A DNA stretch of 64,000 bases from Parcubacteria bacterium C7867-004 (GTDB lineage Bacteria; Patescibacteria; Paceibacteria; UBA9973; UBA2103): positions 558,001-622,000 of the forward strand of contig LFCN01000006.1 of NCBI GenBank assembly GCA_001189075.1, given 5' to 3'. The notes beneath the pieces are model-generated. The model was not told the DNA's origin. It ran no database searches and saw nothing but the letters and a program-made list of their open reading frames with translations. Below, piece by piece: positions 9,071 through 17,019 of the stretch (position 1 is its first letter; each line of letters opens with the position of its first letter). Both the position numbers and the translations under genes were made by a program.

Positions 9071-9850
9071 GTGCGCGCTCAACAAGCTCTTCACAATCTG
9101 CTTTCCACCACCGCAGCGTTCGCTCTTCTCGCCTTCGCAGCTCCGGCGATCGCAAAAGAAGGGTGCTCCAACACCAGCTACGGCGGCGCATACAACCAGT
9201 ACGACTACCAGGACATCGGGCGCATCGGCAGCAAGAACGCCGTCACCCAGAACGGCCACACCGATCTGTGCGGCCCCTGGAAGTTCGACGGCTGGTTCTC
9301 GGCTGGCAAGCGCGACGAGTTCCGCGGTGCGAACGAGGTCGACCTTACCGTCGCCTACACGCACTCGGTCAAGGAGTCGCCGATCGGACCGATCGTCATC
9401 GAAGGAACGGCTTCGGTCTACTTCTTCGAGTTCAACAGCTTCAAATCGCTCAAGGACGACGCCTACGATCTGCACGTCGATGCTTCCCGACCCATCAAGG
9501 TCGGCAGCGCGACGGTCAGTCCGTTCCTGCGCTACACGCGCATCGGGTTCCTGAACGGCAATCGCAGCCTCAACCTCATCCGTCCGGGTGTCCGTGTGAA
9601 CGGCCCCCTGTCTGACACGGTGTCCTACGCCGTCGACGCCTCAGTGTCGATGAACCGCACCTATCGCGAAGACATTGCCCGGGCTCAGGGCGACCTGATT
9701 TGGGATGTCGGCCAGAAGGACCACTGGAAGCTCGGCGCCCGCGCCAAACTCACCGAGGTCACCCGGGTCAAGATCACCCGTGTCGAGGGTGTGGTGTTCG
9801 AGCAAAAGCCTCGGCTCATGTTCGGCCTGACCTGGAGCTATAGCCACTAG
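9071..9850 (+). CDS. Secreted beta-strand-rich protein, outer-membrane-barrel-like
   Basis: 259 residues. A GTG start follows AAAGGG by five bases. A Sec signal peptide (residues 1-28, TAAFALLAFAAPAIA) is followed by KEGC and two Cys within 45 residues. The rest is a run of amphipathic strands (for example VDLTVAYTHSV, ASVYFFEFNSF, VSPFLRYTRIGFL) ending in LMFGLTWSYSH, a pattern typical of small outer membrane beta barrels. CPR cells are thought to lack a classical outer membrane, so either this is a surface beta protein of another kind or it was acquired from a diderm donor. Promoter, Shine-Dalgarno and terminator are all private to this gene, and its codons are GC-rich. Confidence 0.6.
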   Translation: MRAQQALHNLLSTTAAFALLAFAAPAIAKEGCSNTSYGGAYNQYDYQDIGRIGSKNAVTQNGHTDLCGPWKFDGWFSAGKRDEFRGANEVDLTVAYTHSVKESPIGPIVIEGTASVYFFEFNSFKSLKDDAYDLHVDASRPIKVGSATVSPFLRYTRIGFLNGNRSLNLIRPGVRVNGPLSDTVSYAVDASVSMNRTYREDIARAQGDLIWDVGQKDHWKLGARAKLTEVTRVKITRVEGVVFEQKPRLMFGLTWSYSH

Positions 9851-9874
9851 ACCGCCGGCCGCTGAAAGCAGAAC

Positions 9875-9908
9875 GGACCCCACGCGCTTGCGCCTGGGGT
9901 CTTTTCTT
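9875..9908 (+). terminator. Terminator between convergent 9071 gene and mreB
   Basis: A 12-bp stem with one mismatch (9876-9887 with 9890-9901) is followed by TTTTCTTAT. Confidence 0.8.
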
Positions 9909-9921
9909 ATTTCATACTTCC

Positions 9922-10932
9922 CTACTTCTTCGAGATGATGCTCTTCTTGTAGGTGTCGAGATGCTTGAGCGCGATGCCGGTTCCGCGCGCGACGCAGAAG
10001 TACGCGTCATCAGCGAGCGTTGCGGTTACGCCGGTGCGGCGATACACGAGCTCGGGGAGATTGCGGAGCTGTGACGTTCCTCCGGTAAGAATGATGCCGT
10101 TGTCGATGATGTCGCTTGCGAGCTCGGGCGGCGTATCCTGCAGCACCTTGCGCACCGCGTTCATCATCTCGCGCAGCTCGCGGTTGAGCGCCTGCACCAC
10201 TTCGTTCGTGCGCAACTCGATAGTGCGCGGAAGACCCGAGACCAGGTCCTGTCCCTTAACGAGCATCATGAGCTCTTCGGTAACCGGTACGGCAGAACCG
10301 ATCGTTATCTTGATCTCTTCTGCGGTCTTGTCTCCTATTGAAAGGTTGTACTGCTTCTTCAGGTAATCGATAATCGAGCGGTCAAGCTTGTTGCCTGCGA
10401 CCTTCACCGAAGTAGAGGCGACGATGCCGCCGAGCGAGATCACCGCGACGTCTATCGTTCCTCCGCCGATGTCAGCGACCATGCGTCCGAGCGCTTCTTG
10501 GATAGGAATGCCTGCGCCGATGGCCGCGAGTATCGGCTCCTTCACCACGTACGCATCCGACGCTCCCGCTTTCACCGCCGCTTCGATAACCGCGCGCTTC
10601 TCAGTCGAAGTGACGCCGGCAGGTACCGAGACGAGCACGACCGGCTTGAAGATATTGCGACCGAGCGCTTTGCGTATGAAATAGCGGAGCATCGCTTCGG
10701 TGACGCGGTAGTCGGCGATGACGCCGTCCTTCATGGGGCGGTATGCCTGGATACCGTCCGGCGTGCGGCCCACCATCGCTTTGGCTTCCGTACCTATCGC
10801 GAGCACCTTGTTCGTCTCGGTGGAGACCGCGACAACCGACGGCTCGTTCAGCACCACTCCCTTCCCGGGCACGAACACGAGCACGTTGGTTGTACCCAGG
10901 TCGATGCCGATGCGTGGAGAGAAGAATGACAT
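9922..10932 (-). CDS. mreB: Rod shape-determining protein MreB
   Basis: 336 residues of an actin-like ATPase that polymerises under the membrane and guides wall synthesis. Phosphate-1 motif IGIDLGTTNVLVF sits at the N-terminus, with VADIGGGTIDVAVI and the adenosine motif ILTGGTSQLRNL further on. The start at 10932 (MSFFSPRIG) is chosen because the actin-like fold begins at once and a -10-like TATGAT lies ten bases upstream; an in-frame start 45 bases further upstream adds residues foreign to the family. It is divergent from murA, so two cell-wall genes share one intergenic region. MreC and MreD are not next to it. Confidence 0.93.
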   Translation of the reverse strand: MSFFSPRIGIDLGTTNVLVFVPGKGVVLNEPSVVAVSTETNKVLAIGTEAKAMVGRTPDGIQAYRPMKDGVIADYRVTEAMLRYFIRKALGRNIFKPVVLVSVPAGVTSTEKRAVIEAAVKAGASDAYVVKEPILAAIGAGIPIQEALGRMVADIGGGTIDVAVISLGGIVASTSVKVAGNKLDRSIIDYLKKQYNLSIGDKTAEEIKITIGSAVPVTEELMMLVKGQDLVSGLPRTIELRTNEVVQALNRELREMMNAVRKVLQDTPPELASDIIDNGIILTGGTSQLRNLPELVYRRTGVTATLADDAYFCVARGTGIALKHLDTYKKSIISKK

Positions 10933-11023
10933 GTGTCGCCGTATCATACCGCGTGCGGTCCCTTGCGTGCAAAACACGCTTCCTAAGGGGCGCTATGCAC
11001 GGTATCCATAGAAGGTACGGGGG

Positions 11024-11031
11024 TATAGAAT
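11024..11031 (+). promoter_or_regulatory. -10 element for a leaderless murA transcript
   Basis: TATAGAAT ends eight bases before the ATG at 11040, so transcription should start at or next to the start codon. No Shine-Dalgarno is present. Confidence 0.6.
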
Positions 11032-11039
11032 ACCCACAC

Positions 11040-12350
11040 ATGCCAAAGCCTGATGAAATCAATTTCAAGGTAGAGGGCGGACATCCCTTGTCCGGAACCG
11101 TTGTTACCAGCCGCTCCAAGAACGGCGCGGTTGCCCTTCTTGCTGCCTCTCTCCTTAACAAAGGTACGACCACTCTCAAGCGCGTCCCGAAGATCGAAGA
11201 GGTCCACCGCCTCATCGAAGTACTGCGCTCCATCGGTGTGTCCGTCGAGTGGAACGACCGCGATGTCATCATCATCCCGCCCGAGACTATCTCGCTCGAG
11301 ACTATCGACCGCGAGGCTGCAGTGCGCACCCGCAGCATTCTCATGTTCATCGGTCCCCTGCTCCATCATTTCCCCTCCTTCGATATTCCGCAGTCCGGCG
11401 GTTGCGACTTCGGCCGCCGCTCAGTTCGTCCGCACCTCTGGGCACTCGAGCGATTCGGCGTCGCGATTGACACGCAGACCGATAAGTTCCAGATCTCGCA
11501 TGACGGACTCGCGCCTGCGGAAGTTGTGCTCTATGAGTCGAGCGATACCGCAACCATCAATTCCCTCTTCGCGGCCGCAGGAATCGAAGGCACGAGTGTG
11601 ATCAAGTACGCCTCCGCCAACTACCAGGTGCAGGAAGTCTGCGGCTATCTGCAGGCGCTGGGCATAGATATCAAGGGACTCGGTACGACAACACTCACCG
11701 TTACCGGAAACACCGATATTCGAACCGACATCTCCTACGCGGTAGCAGAAGACCCGACTGACGCCATGTTCTTCATAGCGCTGGCTGCGACCACCAACTC
11801 CTCACTCACGATACGCAACGTCCCTATCGAGTTCCTCGAGGTTGAGCTCGCGGTACTTGAGAAGATGGGCCTTACGTTCAACGTCTCGGACTCAGGCGTC
11901 TCTGAGAATGGCATCACGAAGCTTGCCGATGTAAGTATCGAACCCTCCACACTTACCGCCTTCCCCGAGCGCATCCATCCGCGCCCGTACCCAGGTCTCA
12001 ATATCGATAACCTGCCCTTCTTCGCGGTTATCGCTACCCAAGCTGAAGGCGACACGCTCATTCATGATTGGGTCTACGAGAAGCGCGCCATCTATTACAC
12101 TGAGCTCGATCGTCTCGGCGCCGAAACACTCCTCCTTGATCCGCATCGCATCCAGATAAGCGGTCCAAAGAAGCTCCGTGGCGCCGATATCATCGCTCCT
12201 CCGGCACTCCGCCCGGCGACCATCCTCCTCATTGCCATGCTCGCTGCACGCGGGAAGTCCATGCTGCGCAATGTCTACATCGTGAACCGCGGCTACGAAG
12301 ACCTCGCAACCCGCCTCCAAGCAATCGGGGCAAAGGTCGAGCAGGTCTAG
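11040..12350 (+). CDS. murA: UDP-N-acetylglucosamine 1-carboxyvinyltransferase (MurA family)
   Basis: 436 residues of the EPSP-synthase fold, catalysing enolpyruvyl transfer from PEP to UDP-GlcNAc, the first committed step of peptidoglycan synthesis. SRSKNGAVALLAASLL corresponds to the substrate Lys-Asn loop. SGGCDFGRRSVRPHL is the mobile loop with the catalytic Cys (residue 122) that fosfomycin alkylates in classical MurA. PYPGLNIDN carries the conserved Asp region. The sequence is divergent from standard MurA, as usual for CPR. The ATG at 11040 follows a TATAGAAT box by eight bases and has no ribosome site, so the mRNA is probably leaderless. Confidence 0.88.
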   Translation: MPKPDEINFKVEGGHPLSGTVVTSRSKNGAVALLAASLLNKGTTTLKRVPKIEEVHRLIEVLRSIGVSVEWNDRDVIIIPPETISLETIDREAAVRTRSILMFIGPLLHHFPSFDIPQSGGCDFGRRSVRPHLWALERFGVAIDTQTDKFQISHDGLAPAEVVLYESSDTATINSLFAAAGIEGTSVIKYASANYQVQEVCGYLQALGIDIKGLGTTTLTVTGNTDIRTDISYAVAEDPTDAMFFIALAATTNSSLTIRNVPIEFLEVELAVLEKMGLTFNVSDSGVSENGITKLADVSIEPSTLTAFPERIHPRPYPGLNIDNLPFFAVIATQAEGDTLIHDWVYEKRAIYYTELDRLGAETLLLDPHRIQISGPKKLRGADIIAPPALRPATILLIAMLAARGKSMLRNVYIVNRGYEDLATRLQAIGAKVEQV

Positions 12351-12418
12351 AAGGTACGCGTTTGAGGCGGATTCCTTTCCGCCCCGCTCACCAAAGCTTT
12401 CTTTGCTACTATTAGCGT

Positions 12419-12709
12419 ATGAAGCGAATCGGCGACCTCATCCCTACGCCCGCTGCCGAAGAGCCCAAGTCCCGCAAGACGGAGCGTGGCGAGCTCATGC
12501 GCTTCTTTCAGCGCCATCTCAATCACGCCCGCAGTCAAGACGGGCTTCCTAAGCTCACCATGGGCCGCATCGGCAAGGAGCTCGAAGGCATCCCGACCGA
12601 CGACCTCTATTACCTCAAGACCGTCTGTAGCCAGGCGAAGAACTTCAGCAAGAAGTTCTGGTGGGAGATCGATCCCAAGAAGCACGAGAAATCAGACCAG
12701 CCCTTTTAG
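12419..12709 (+). CDS. Conserved-type small basic protein of unknown function
   Basis: 96 residues, highly charged, with no membrane segment. The second half has an aromatic and basic character (DDLYYLKTVCSQAKN, KKFWWEID) that may suit nucleic-acid or ribosome contact, but I do not recognise the family. TACTAT ends exactly six bases before ATG, the standard leaderless arrangement here. Two candidate ncRNAs follow, beginning immediately downstream with their own promoter. Confidence 0.65.
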   Translation: MKRIGDLIPTPAAEEPKSRKTERGELMRFFQRHLNHARSQDGLPKLTMGRIGKELEGIPTDDLYYLKTVCSQAKNFSKKFWWEIDPKKHEKSDQPF

Positions 12710-12713
12710 GTCA

Positions 12714-12742
12714 TTGACGATTATGCGTAATGCGACTATACA
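12714..12742 (+). promoter_or_regulatory. Promoter of candidate ncRNA 1
   Basis: TTGACG (12714-12719), a 17-base spacer and TATACA (12737-12742). No convincing ORF follows. Confidence 0.7.
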
Positions 12743-12748
12743 GATACC

Positions 12749-12890
12749 TACGCGACTCGCTTCCGCCACCTGAGTCGCGCGCGCGGGACGGTGATCATCC
12801 CGGTCATGGGCTTAAGTGTCCCCTCCCACTTACCCCGCCCGTCCCGCGTTCTTTTCCTTTCGAGCATCGGTACTCCCGGTGCTTTTCTTT
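12749..12890 (+). ncRNA. Candidate structured ncRNA 1
   Basis: It starts just after a good promoter. It has an 8-bp hairpin near the 5' end (CGCGACTC paired with GAGTCGCG), then a perfect 10-bp stem (CGCGGGACGG with CCGTCCCGCG) enclosing an inner TAAGTG/CACTTA hairpin, followed by TTCTTTTCC. A second hairpin (AGCATCGG/CCGGTGCT) with a T-run closes the unit at 12890. No reading frame of substance is present. It does not match tmRNA, RNase P or SRP RNA as far as I can tell. The class is unknown. Confidence 0.5.
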
Positions 12891-12904
12891 TTGCATAGCG
12901 ACTA

Positions 12905-12933
12905 TTGACAGAAGATGAGGCTGGGATGAATAT
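12905..12933 (+). promoter_or_regulatory. Possible promoter for the 12.93-13.33 kb transcript
   Basis: TTGACA (12905-12910), a 17-base spacer and GAATAT (12928-12933). The -35 is perfect and the -10 is poor. Confidence 0.4.
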
Positions 12934-13075
12934 GCGAATGCCACGTCGACCGGAAGTTCTACAGGCCCCGGAAGATTGGCATGGGCGCGTTCGAGACCTG
13001 AACTCCCTCGATCGCGATAGAGCGTCTCGCGAACACACACTCGCGACATCGCTGGTTCAGGAGGGGGTCTCCTGA
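12926..13075 (+). CDS. Possible 49-residue small ORF
   Basis: ATG 12926 follows GAGG by five bases and runs in frame to TGA at 13073-13075. The product is hydrophilic and charged (RPEVLQAPEDWHGRVRD) with no known motif. Its last codons lie inside a perfect 10-bp hairpin. Promoter spacing would favour an internal ATG at 12938. It could equally be noncoding sequence upstream of the structured RNA. Confidence 0.25.
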   Translation: MNMRMPRRPEVLQAPEDWHGRVRDLNSLDRDRASREHTLATSLVQEGVS

Positions 13076-13326
13076 ACCACGTGCCGCCAGCTCGACTCAG
13101 CTCCGATCCCTTGGCCGGGCTGCGTGGGCAAGGAGCCAATCGTGCTGGCGGCACCCCCGCTCTTTTCAATTCGAACTCCCGAGGAGGCTCTCCAGCACCC
13201 AACGCTCCTCGGCGGGCGTCACCTCTTAGTGAATACCATCAGACTTTCCCCGAGTCTGCCTGGTTCACCCAAAGAGGTGACGCCCACTCTCATCCGACCG
13301 GACCCTTGTGGCCCGGTCTTTTTCTT
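13054..13326 (+). ncRNA. Candidate structured ncRNA 2 (row of four long hairpins plus terminator)
   Basis: Four consecutive inverted repeats: a perfect 10-bp stem (13054-13063/13069-13078); a perfect 11-bp stem (13081-13091/13144-13154) round a 52-base insert; an 8-bp stem (13179-13186/13205-13212); and a perfect 14-bp stem (13214-13227/13272-13285) whose interior extends further (GTGAA/TTCAC, CCA/TGG, AGACT/AGTCT), giving a 72-base near-continuous hairpin. A terminator hairpin with TCTTTTTCTTTT follows at 13297-13326. No long ORF fits. So much pairing in 270 bases indicates an RNA product or an elaborate leader for def, although def has its own -10 box next to its ATG. Class unknown. Confidence 0.55.
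13297..13326 (+). terminator. Terminator ahead of def
   Basis: An 8-bp stem with one mismatch (13297-13304/13310-13317) is followed by a long T-rich run. Confidence 0.75.
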
Positions 13327-13342
13327 TTGCTATAGTTCTTGC

Positions 13343-13873
13343 ATGGTTTCAATTGTCCAAGACGGCGACCCGGTCCTCCGCAAGAAGGCGGTGGAGGTCG
13401 AGGAATCGCTATTCGCAAGCGATGAGCTGGCGCAGATACTGACTGACATGGAAGAAGCCCTTGATCGGGAGCCTGACGGCGTCGCGCTGGCCGCTCCTCA
13501 GATAGGCATCCCGCTCCGGATATTCATCGCCCGCTACGACCGCCTCCTCCCAACTCCTCCTGAAGGCGAACCGGCTCCACTCAAAGAGACCGGTATATTC
13601 ATCAACCCGACCTTCGTACGCTCGTCCCAGCGACGCATCGAGATGGACGAGGGCTGCCTTTCCGTCCGTAGCGTCTACGGAAAGACCAAGCGCCATGAGC
13701 GCGCTACCGTGCGTGCACGCGAATTCGATGGCACCCCGTTCGAGCGCGGTGGCGGTGGCATACTCGCACAGATCTTCCAGCACGAGATAGATCATCTCGA
13801 CGGCATCCTCTTCATCGATCACGCCACCGACCTGGTTGAAGCGCAGCGGAACCCAGAACCCGAAGATGCATAA
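13343..13873 (+). CDS. def: Peptide deformylase
   Basis: 176 residues; removes the N-formyl group from nascent proteins. All three family motifs are visible: GVALAAPQIGI (motif 1), DEGCLSVR with the metal-binding Cys (motif 2), and QHEIDHLDGILFID with the two His ligands and catalytic Glu (motif 3). The region between motifs 1 and 2 has an insert (RLLPTPPEGEPAPL). ATG 13343 follows TATAGT by six bases and has no Shine-Dalgarno, so it is probably leaderless. It overlaps fmt by eight bases, a natural pair: one enzyme adds and one removes the formyl group. Confidence 0.95.
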   Translation: MVSIVQDGDPVLRKKAVEVEESLFASDELAQILTDMEEALDREPDGVALAAPQIGIPLRIFIARYDRLLPTPPEGEPAPLKETGIFINPTFVRSSQRRIEMDEGCLSVRSVYGKTKRHERATVRAREFDGTPFERGGGGILAQIFQHEIDHLDGILFIDHATDLVEAQRNPEPEDA

Positions 13874-14723
13874 ACCCTTTCTCTTCTTCGGCACGCCGTA
13901 TGTCGCCCGCGATACGCTTGCGGGACTTATGGAGCGCGGTTATAGGCCAGAGGTGGTTATAACCTCGCCCGACGCGCCCTCAGGTCGCGGCCTTACGCTC
14001 ACACCATCAGAGGCTAAGGTATGGGCCCTTGAGCAGAACCTTCCCGTGCTCGCACCAGAAAGAATCAACCGGGCGCTCATCGAGTCTCTCGCGCAGTACG
14101 GCGCGGAGTACGCCATTGTTGTGGCATACGGAAAGATCCTTCCCCAATCGCTTATCGATGCCTTTCCGCTCGGCATCCTGAACATCCACTATTCCCTCCT
14201 TCCGAAATACCGGGGCGCCTCTCCGGTTGAAGCCGCACTCTTGAACGCCGAGACTGTCACCGGCGTAACCATCCAGAAGATGGCATTCGAGCTCGATAGC
14301 GGCGATATCGTAGCCATGAAGGAGACCCTGATAGGTCCGGAGGAGACCACTCGCGAGCTGCGAACGCGTCTCATCGCCATGGGAACGGAGCTGCTTGCCG
14401 ATACACTTCCTGCATTTGAATCGGGAGCCGTAACCGGGGTTCCTCAAGACGCGAGCCAGGCTACCTTCTGTGGGCGTATCAATAAGAGCGAAGGCGAGCT
14501 TGCCCTGTCCGGTGACCCCAAGCGTAATTGGAACAAGTACCGAGCCTATGCCGAGTCTCCGGGCACCTATTTCTTTGTAACGAAGGAAGCCAAGCGACTG
14601 CGCGTGAAGGTCCGCACTGCCGCGTTTGAGAACGGAACGTTTATCCCGAAGCGAGTCGTACTCGAAGGAAAGGCCGAGACGGACTTCGCTGAGCTTACGA
14701 AAGCAGGCTGGACTCCCGCTTAG
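13866..14723 (+). CDS. fmt: Methionyl-tRNA formyltransferase
   Basis: 285 residues from ATG 13866, which overlaps the end of def. It transfers a formyl group from 10-formyl-THF to initiator Met-tRNA. Visible are the N-terminal Rossmann part (LFFGTPYVARDTL), the formyltransferase catalytic signature NIHYSLLPKYRGASPVEAAL with Asn, His and the SLLP loop, and DSGDIV with the conserved Asp. The C-terminal tRNA-binding domain is short. The protein is slightly shorter than the E. coli enzyme. Its stop overlaps the convergent HPF gene by four bases. Confidence 0.93.
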   Translation: MHKPFLFFGTPYVARDTLAGLMERGYRPEVVITSPDAPSGRGLTLTPSEAKVWALEQNLPVLAPERINRALIESLAQYGAEYAIVVAYGKILPQSLIDAFPLGILNIHYSLLPKYRGASPVEAALLNAETVTGVTIQKMAFELDSGDIVAMKETLIGPEETTRELRTRLIAMGTELLADTLPAFESGAVTGVPQDASQATFCGRINKSEGELALSGDPKRNWNKYRAYAESPGTYFFVTKEAKRLRVKVRTAAFENGTFIPKRVVLEGKAETDFAELTKAGWTPA

Positions 14724-15085
14724 GTACTGAATCCACGCAGGAACGACTTGATGGTCGCACCTCCCTTTCGCTTAAGAACGAGGCTGCGCTCGTTTGCCTT
14801 ACGGAGCTCCCCCGCGAGCTCACCAACCGCCTGATCTATCGAGTTCTCTATAGACTCTTCGACGGCCTTTGCGACGAACCGCTGCCCGTCGATATCGAAA
14901 TTGATTTCAGTCCTCCAGATGCGTCCTGACTGGTGCGCTGCAGTCTCTTTTCCGAGTTCAACGTATGCGCGCGCTGATTCCGCATTCCTCTTAATGTATT
15001 TTCTCAAGGTCTCGAGCTTTTTCCGGGCGAATGCACTCACATCGATCGGCATCTCATAATTAGTTCCTTTGAGAAGTATTTCCAT
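14720..15085 (-). CDS. hpf: Ribosome hibernation promoting factor / RaiA-like protein
   Basis: 121 residues of the S30AE fold (beta-alpha-beta-beta-beta-alpha). The N-terminal strand EILLKGTNYEMP leads into a basic helix (SAFARKKLETLRKYI), and the C-terminal helix AVEESIENSIDQAVGELAGEL is typical. Such proteins block the decoding site of idle ribosomes. The long C-terminal dimerisation domain of long HPF is absent; instead there is a basic tail of about 20 residues. TAATCT ends eight bases before ATG, a leaderless arrangement. It is convergent with fmt. Confidence 0.82.
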   Translation of the reverse strand: MEILLKGTNYEMPIDVSAFARKKLETLRKYIKRNAESARAYVELGKETAAHQSGRIWRTEINFDIDGQRFVAKAVEESIENSIDQAVGELAGELRKANERSLVLKRKGGATIKSFLRGFST

Positions 15086-15096
15086 AGACTTGTAGA

Positions 15097-15363
15097 TTAC
15101 TCTTTCGGGCCAAATTTCTGATGAAGGTACTCGACTATTGCGTCGGACTCGTACATCTCGACACCTGCGTCGACGTCGACGAGGTACGGCATCTGACGTT
15201 TGCCACCCCGAGCGATAAGCTCTTCCGCTACCGCCGGGTTAGCAACGGTCTTCAGATCGAAGACCAGACCCAGTTCCTGACCCGCCTGAAGGACTTTGGC
15301 GCAGTACCCGCAGCCGACTTTTATGTAAAGGATGAGGGGTCCGTGGTGTATGGGTTCGTTCAT
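15097..15363 (-). CDS. Glutaredoxin-like protein
   Basis: 88 residues with a thioredoxin fold. LYIKVGCGYCAKVLQ holds the CGYC redox centre, and RQMPYLVDVDAGVEMYESDAIVEYL contains the cis-Pro and the glutathione-type binding helix also seen in GST N-terminal domains. It may supply electrons to ribonucleotide reductase or repair disulfides, which is inference. The -10 box TATACT ends six bases before ATG; the gene is divergent from tRNA-Asn. Confidence 0.85.
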   Translation of the reverse strand: MNEPIHHGPLILYIKVGCGYCAKVLQAGQELGLVFDLKTVANPAVAEELIARGGKRQMPYLVDVDAGVEMYESDAIVEYLHQKFGPKE

Positions 15364-15388
15364 AGACCCAGTATACCAAGCAGGAGCG

Positions 15389-15416
15389 TTGCTCTCCTGT
15401 GTATTTACGCTAGAAT
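15389..15416 (+). promoter_or_regulatory. Promoter of tRNA-Asn
   Basis: TTGCTC (15389-15394), a 16-base spacer and TAGAAT (15411-15416). Confidence 0.65.
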
Positions 15417-15454
15417 GCCCAAGTTACGCTCGGATTTCGGTCTGAGCGTCACAT

Positions 15455-15529
15455 TCCGCGGTAGCTCAGTGGTAGAGCGGTCGACTGTTAATCGATTGGT
15501 CGCAGGTTCGAATCCTGCCCGCGGAGCCA
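15455..15529 (+). tRNA. tRNA-Asn (anticodon GTT), CCA encoded
   Basis: The acceptor stem TCCGCGG pairs with CCGCGGA. D arm GCTC/GAGC, anticodon stem GTCGA/TCGAT with loop CTGTTAA, and T arm CAGG-TTCGAAT-CCTG are all complete. Discriminator G and CCA (15527-15529) follow. The gene is intact although it is the integration site of the element to its right. Confidence 0.95.
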
Positions 15530-17016
15530 GAAGAGACATCAGCAAAATCAAGGACCAAATTAAACGGAGAAGCTAGTGTAAAATCTAGCTTTTTTCCGTT
15601 TACAGTCGGGTTCTGAAGTATGGAACTCAAAAAGGCTCTTTGGTTAGCCGGTTCAGAACTATTCTCAAAAATAGACTTTGCCCTGCGAGCTACAGATATG
15701 ACCGTAGCAACAGTAGTTTGGTAGTCGTAATCTGCCTTGCGGTATTCGGACATTTCAATTTCCAGGGTTTGTATCTGGTCCTGATACTCTTGGTGCTTTT
15801 TGTCATAGATGTCCTTAGTAATACTCTGGTCCAGGTAGGCTTCAAGCAATCGGTCATCCTTTGCTTTAAGTGCGTCATAGTCGTTCCGCATCCGGTTTAT
15901 CTGAGCCTTATGAAATGCGACTTCGGCTTCAGTGTTCTTCCGAAGCTCATCGACAAGCTGATTCTGAGTATTCTCAGTAATCGTTGCAAAGTGCTCTAGA
16001 ACCTCGTATACGGGCTTGAGAAGGTCCTTTTCAGGTACATACACCCTTTTGCATACTCCCTTAGCATTCGTGCAAGAATAGTAGATAAAGCGACCCTTCT
16101 TGATTTCAGCACTCATTGAACAGCCGCAGTTTTGGCACTTGAGCAAACCCTTGAATATGAAGTCCCGGGATAGTGCCTTGAAAGGGGTTTTCCTGCGTTT
16201 GAGGCGTACATCTTCACACTTATCAAAGAGCTCCCTATCAATCAGGCGCGGATACTTGTGCGCATACGGACCATACTTCTTTGAGACAGCAGTACCGCAG
16301 TAAAAACTATCCTTGAGCATATTTTCAATGCAACTCTTGGAGAGCTTGAAACCCTTGAGGCTTCGTAAGCCAAGTTCCGAAATCTTTACCCTGATAGTCT
16401 CTAGGGAGTAGTTTCCTGTAGCATAAAGCTCAAATACTTTCTGAACCAAGTGCGCACGTTCTGGGTCTATGATTATGTCTTTACGTAAGCGCTTTTCTTG
16501 GTCCAAGTGAATATTCAGGTAGCCTAAACGGACTGCTCCTGTCCACTCGCCGTTCCTGCGCTTTTGCTCAAAGGCACGTCTAACATTGTCGCCGATAGCG
16601 TCTGAGTAGTACTTAGCCAGTCCAAGACTCATACCAAACTGAAACTTCTCAACAGCAGACATCTGGCTATTAATAATCTGACCGTCCGAAATGAAATGAA
16701 GTTCAATCCTATCTGCTACAGCAAGCTCATAGAGCCTGGCCACTCTTTTATCAAAGACGCTTCTTGAGAGCCGGTCTACCTTGTCAAAGCAGACTGCAAT
16801 CTTTTCCTTCTTAATCGTTGTCTCAACAAACTCTAACAACTTATCAAACTCATCCCGCTTATCCTTATATGCGCTTTCATCAAAGCTAAATGATTTGATG
16901 ACGATGAAATCTCTCTTTTTGCAGTAGCTGTCTACACGCTCAATCTGAGCAGGCAGAGAATTTCCTGCCTCCTTTTGTTCCTCTGTTGATACTCGTGAGA
17001 CATTTACCGCTTTCAT
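15466..17016 (-). CDS. Large serine recombinase (integrase), C-terminus encoded by antisense tRNA-Asn
   Basis: 516 residues. The resolvase catalytic domain (1-150) has the nucleophile Ser in NVSRVSTEEQ and DKVDRLSRSVFDKR. A recombinase DNA-binding domain follows (about 170-280), then a zinc ribbon (LLKCQNCGCSMS...YYSCTNAKGVC) and a coiled coil (about 350-440). The final 20 or so residues are read from the complementary strand of tRNA-Asn, and the stop lies in its D arm, as expected when the recombinase gene abuts its attachment site. The ATG lies three bases after the res stop, so it is the last gene of the mod-res operon. Confidence 0.9.
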   Translation of the reverse strand: MKAVNVSRVSTEEQKEAGNSLPAQIERVDSYCKKRDFIVIKSFSFDESAYKDKRDEFDKLLEFVETTIKKEKIAVCFDKVDRLSRSVFDKRVARLYELAVADRIELHFISDGQIINSQMSAVEKFQFGMSLGLAKYYSDAIGDNVRRAFEQKRRNGEWTGAVRLGYLNIHLDQEKRLRKDIIIDPERAHLVQKVFELYATGNYSLETIRVKISELGLRSLKGFKLSKSCIENMLKDSFYCGTAVSKKYGPYAHKYPRLIDRELFDKCEDVRLKRRKTPFKALSRDFIFKGLLKCQNCGCSMSAEIKKGRFIYYSCTNAKGVCKRVYVPEKDLLKPVYEVLEHFATITENTQNQLVDELRKNTEAEVAFHKAQINRMRNDYDALKAKDDRLLEAYLDQSITKDIYDKKHQEYQDQIQTLEIEMSEYRKADYDYQTTVATVISVARRAKSIFENSSEPANQRAFLSSILQNPTVNGKKLDFTLASPFNLVLDFADVSSGSAGRIRTCDQSINSRPLYH

Positions 17017-17019
17017 GGG

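Noticed and set aside
12749..13326. tmRNA, RNase P RNA, 6S or SRP RNA
   Set aside because: I looked for the conserved cores (tag ORF, GAGGAAAGTCC-like motif, SRP GGAAG/AGC loop) and did not see them.
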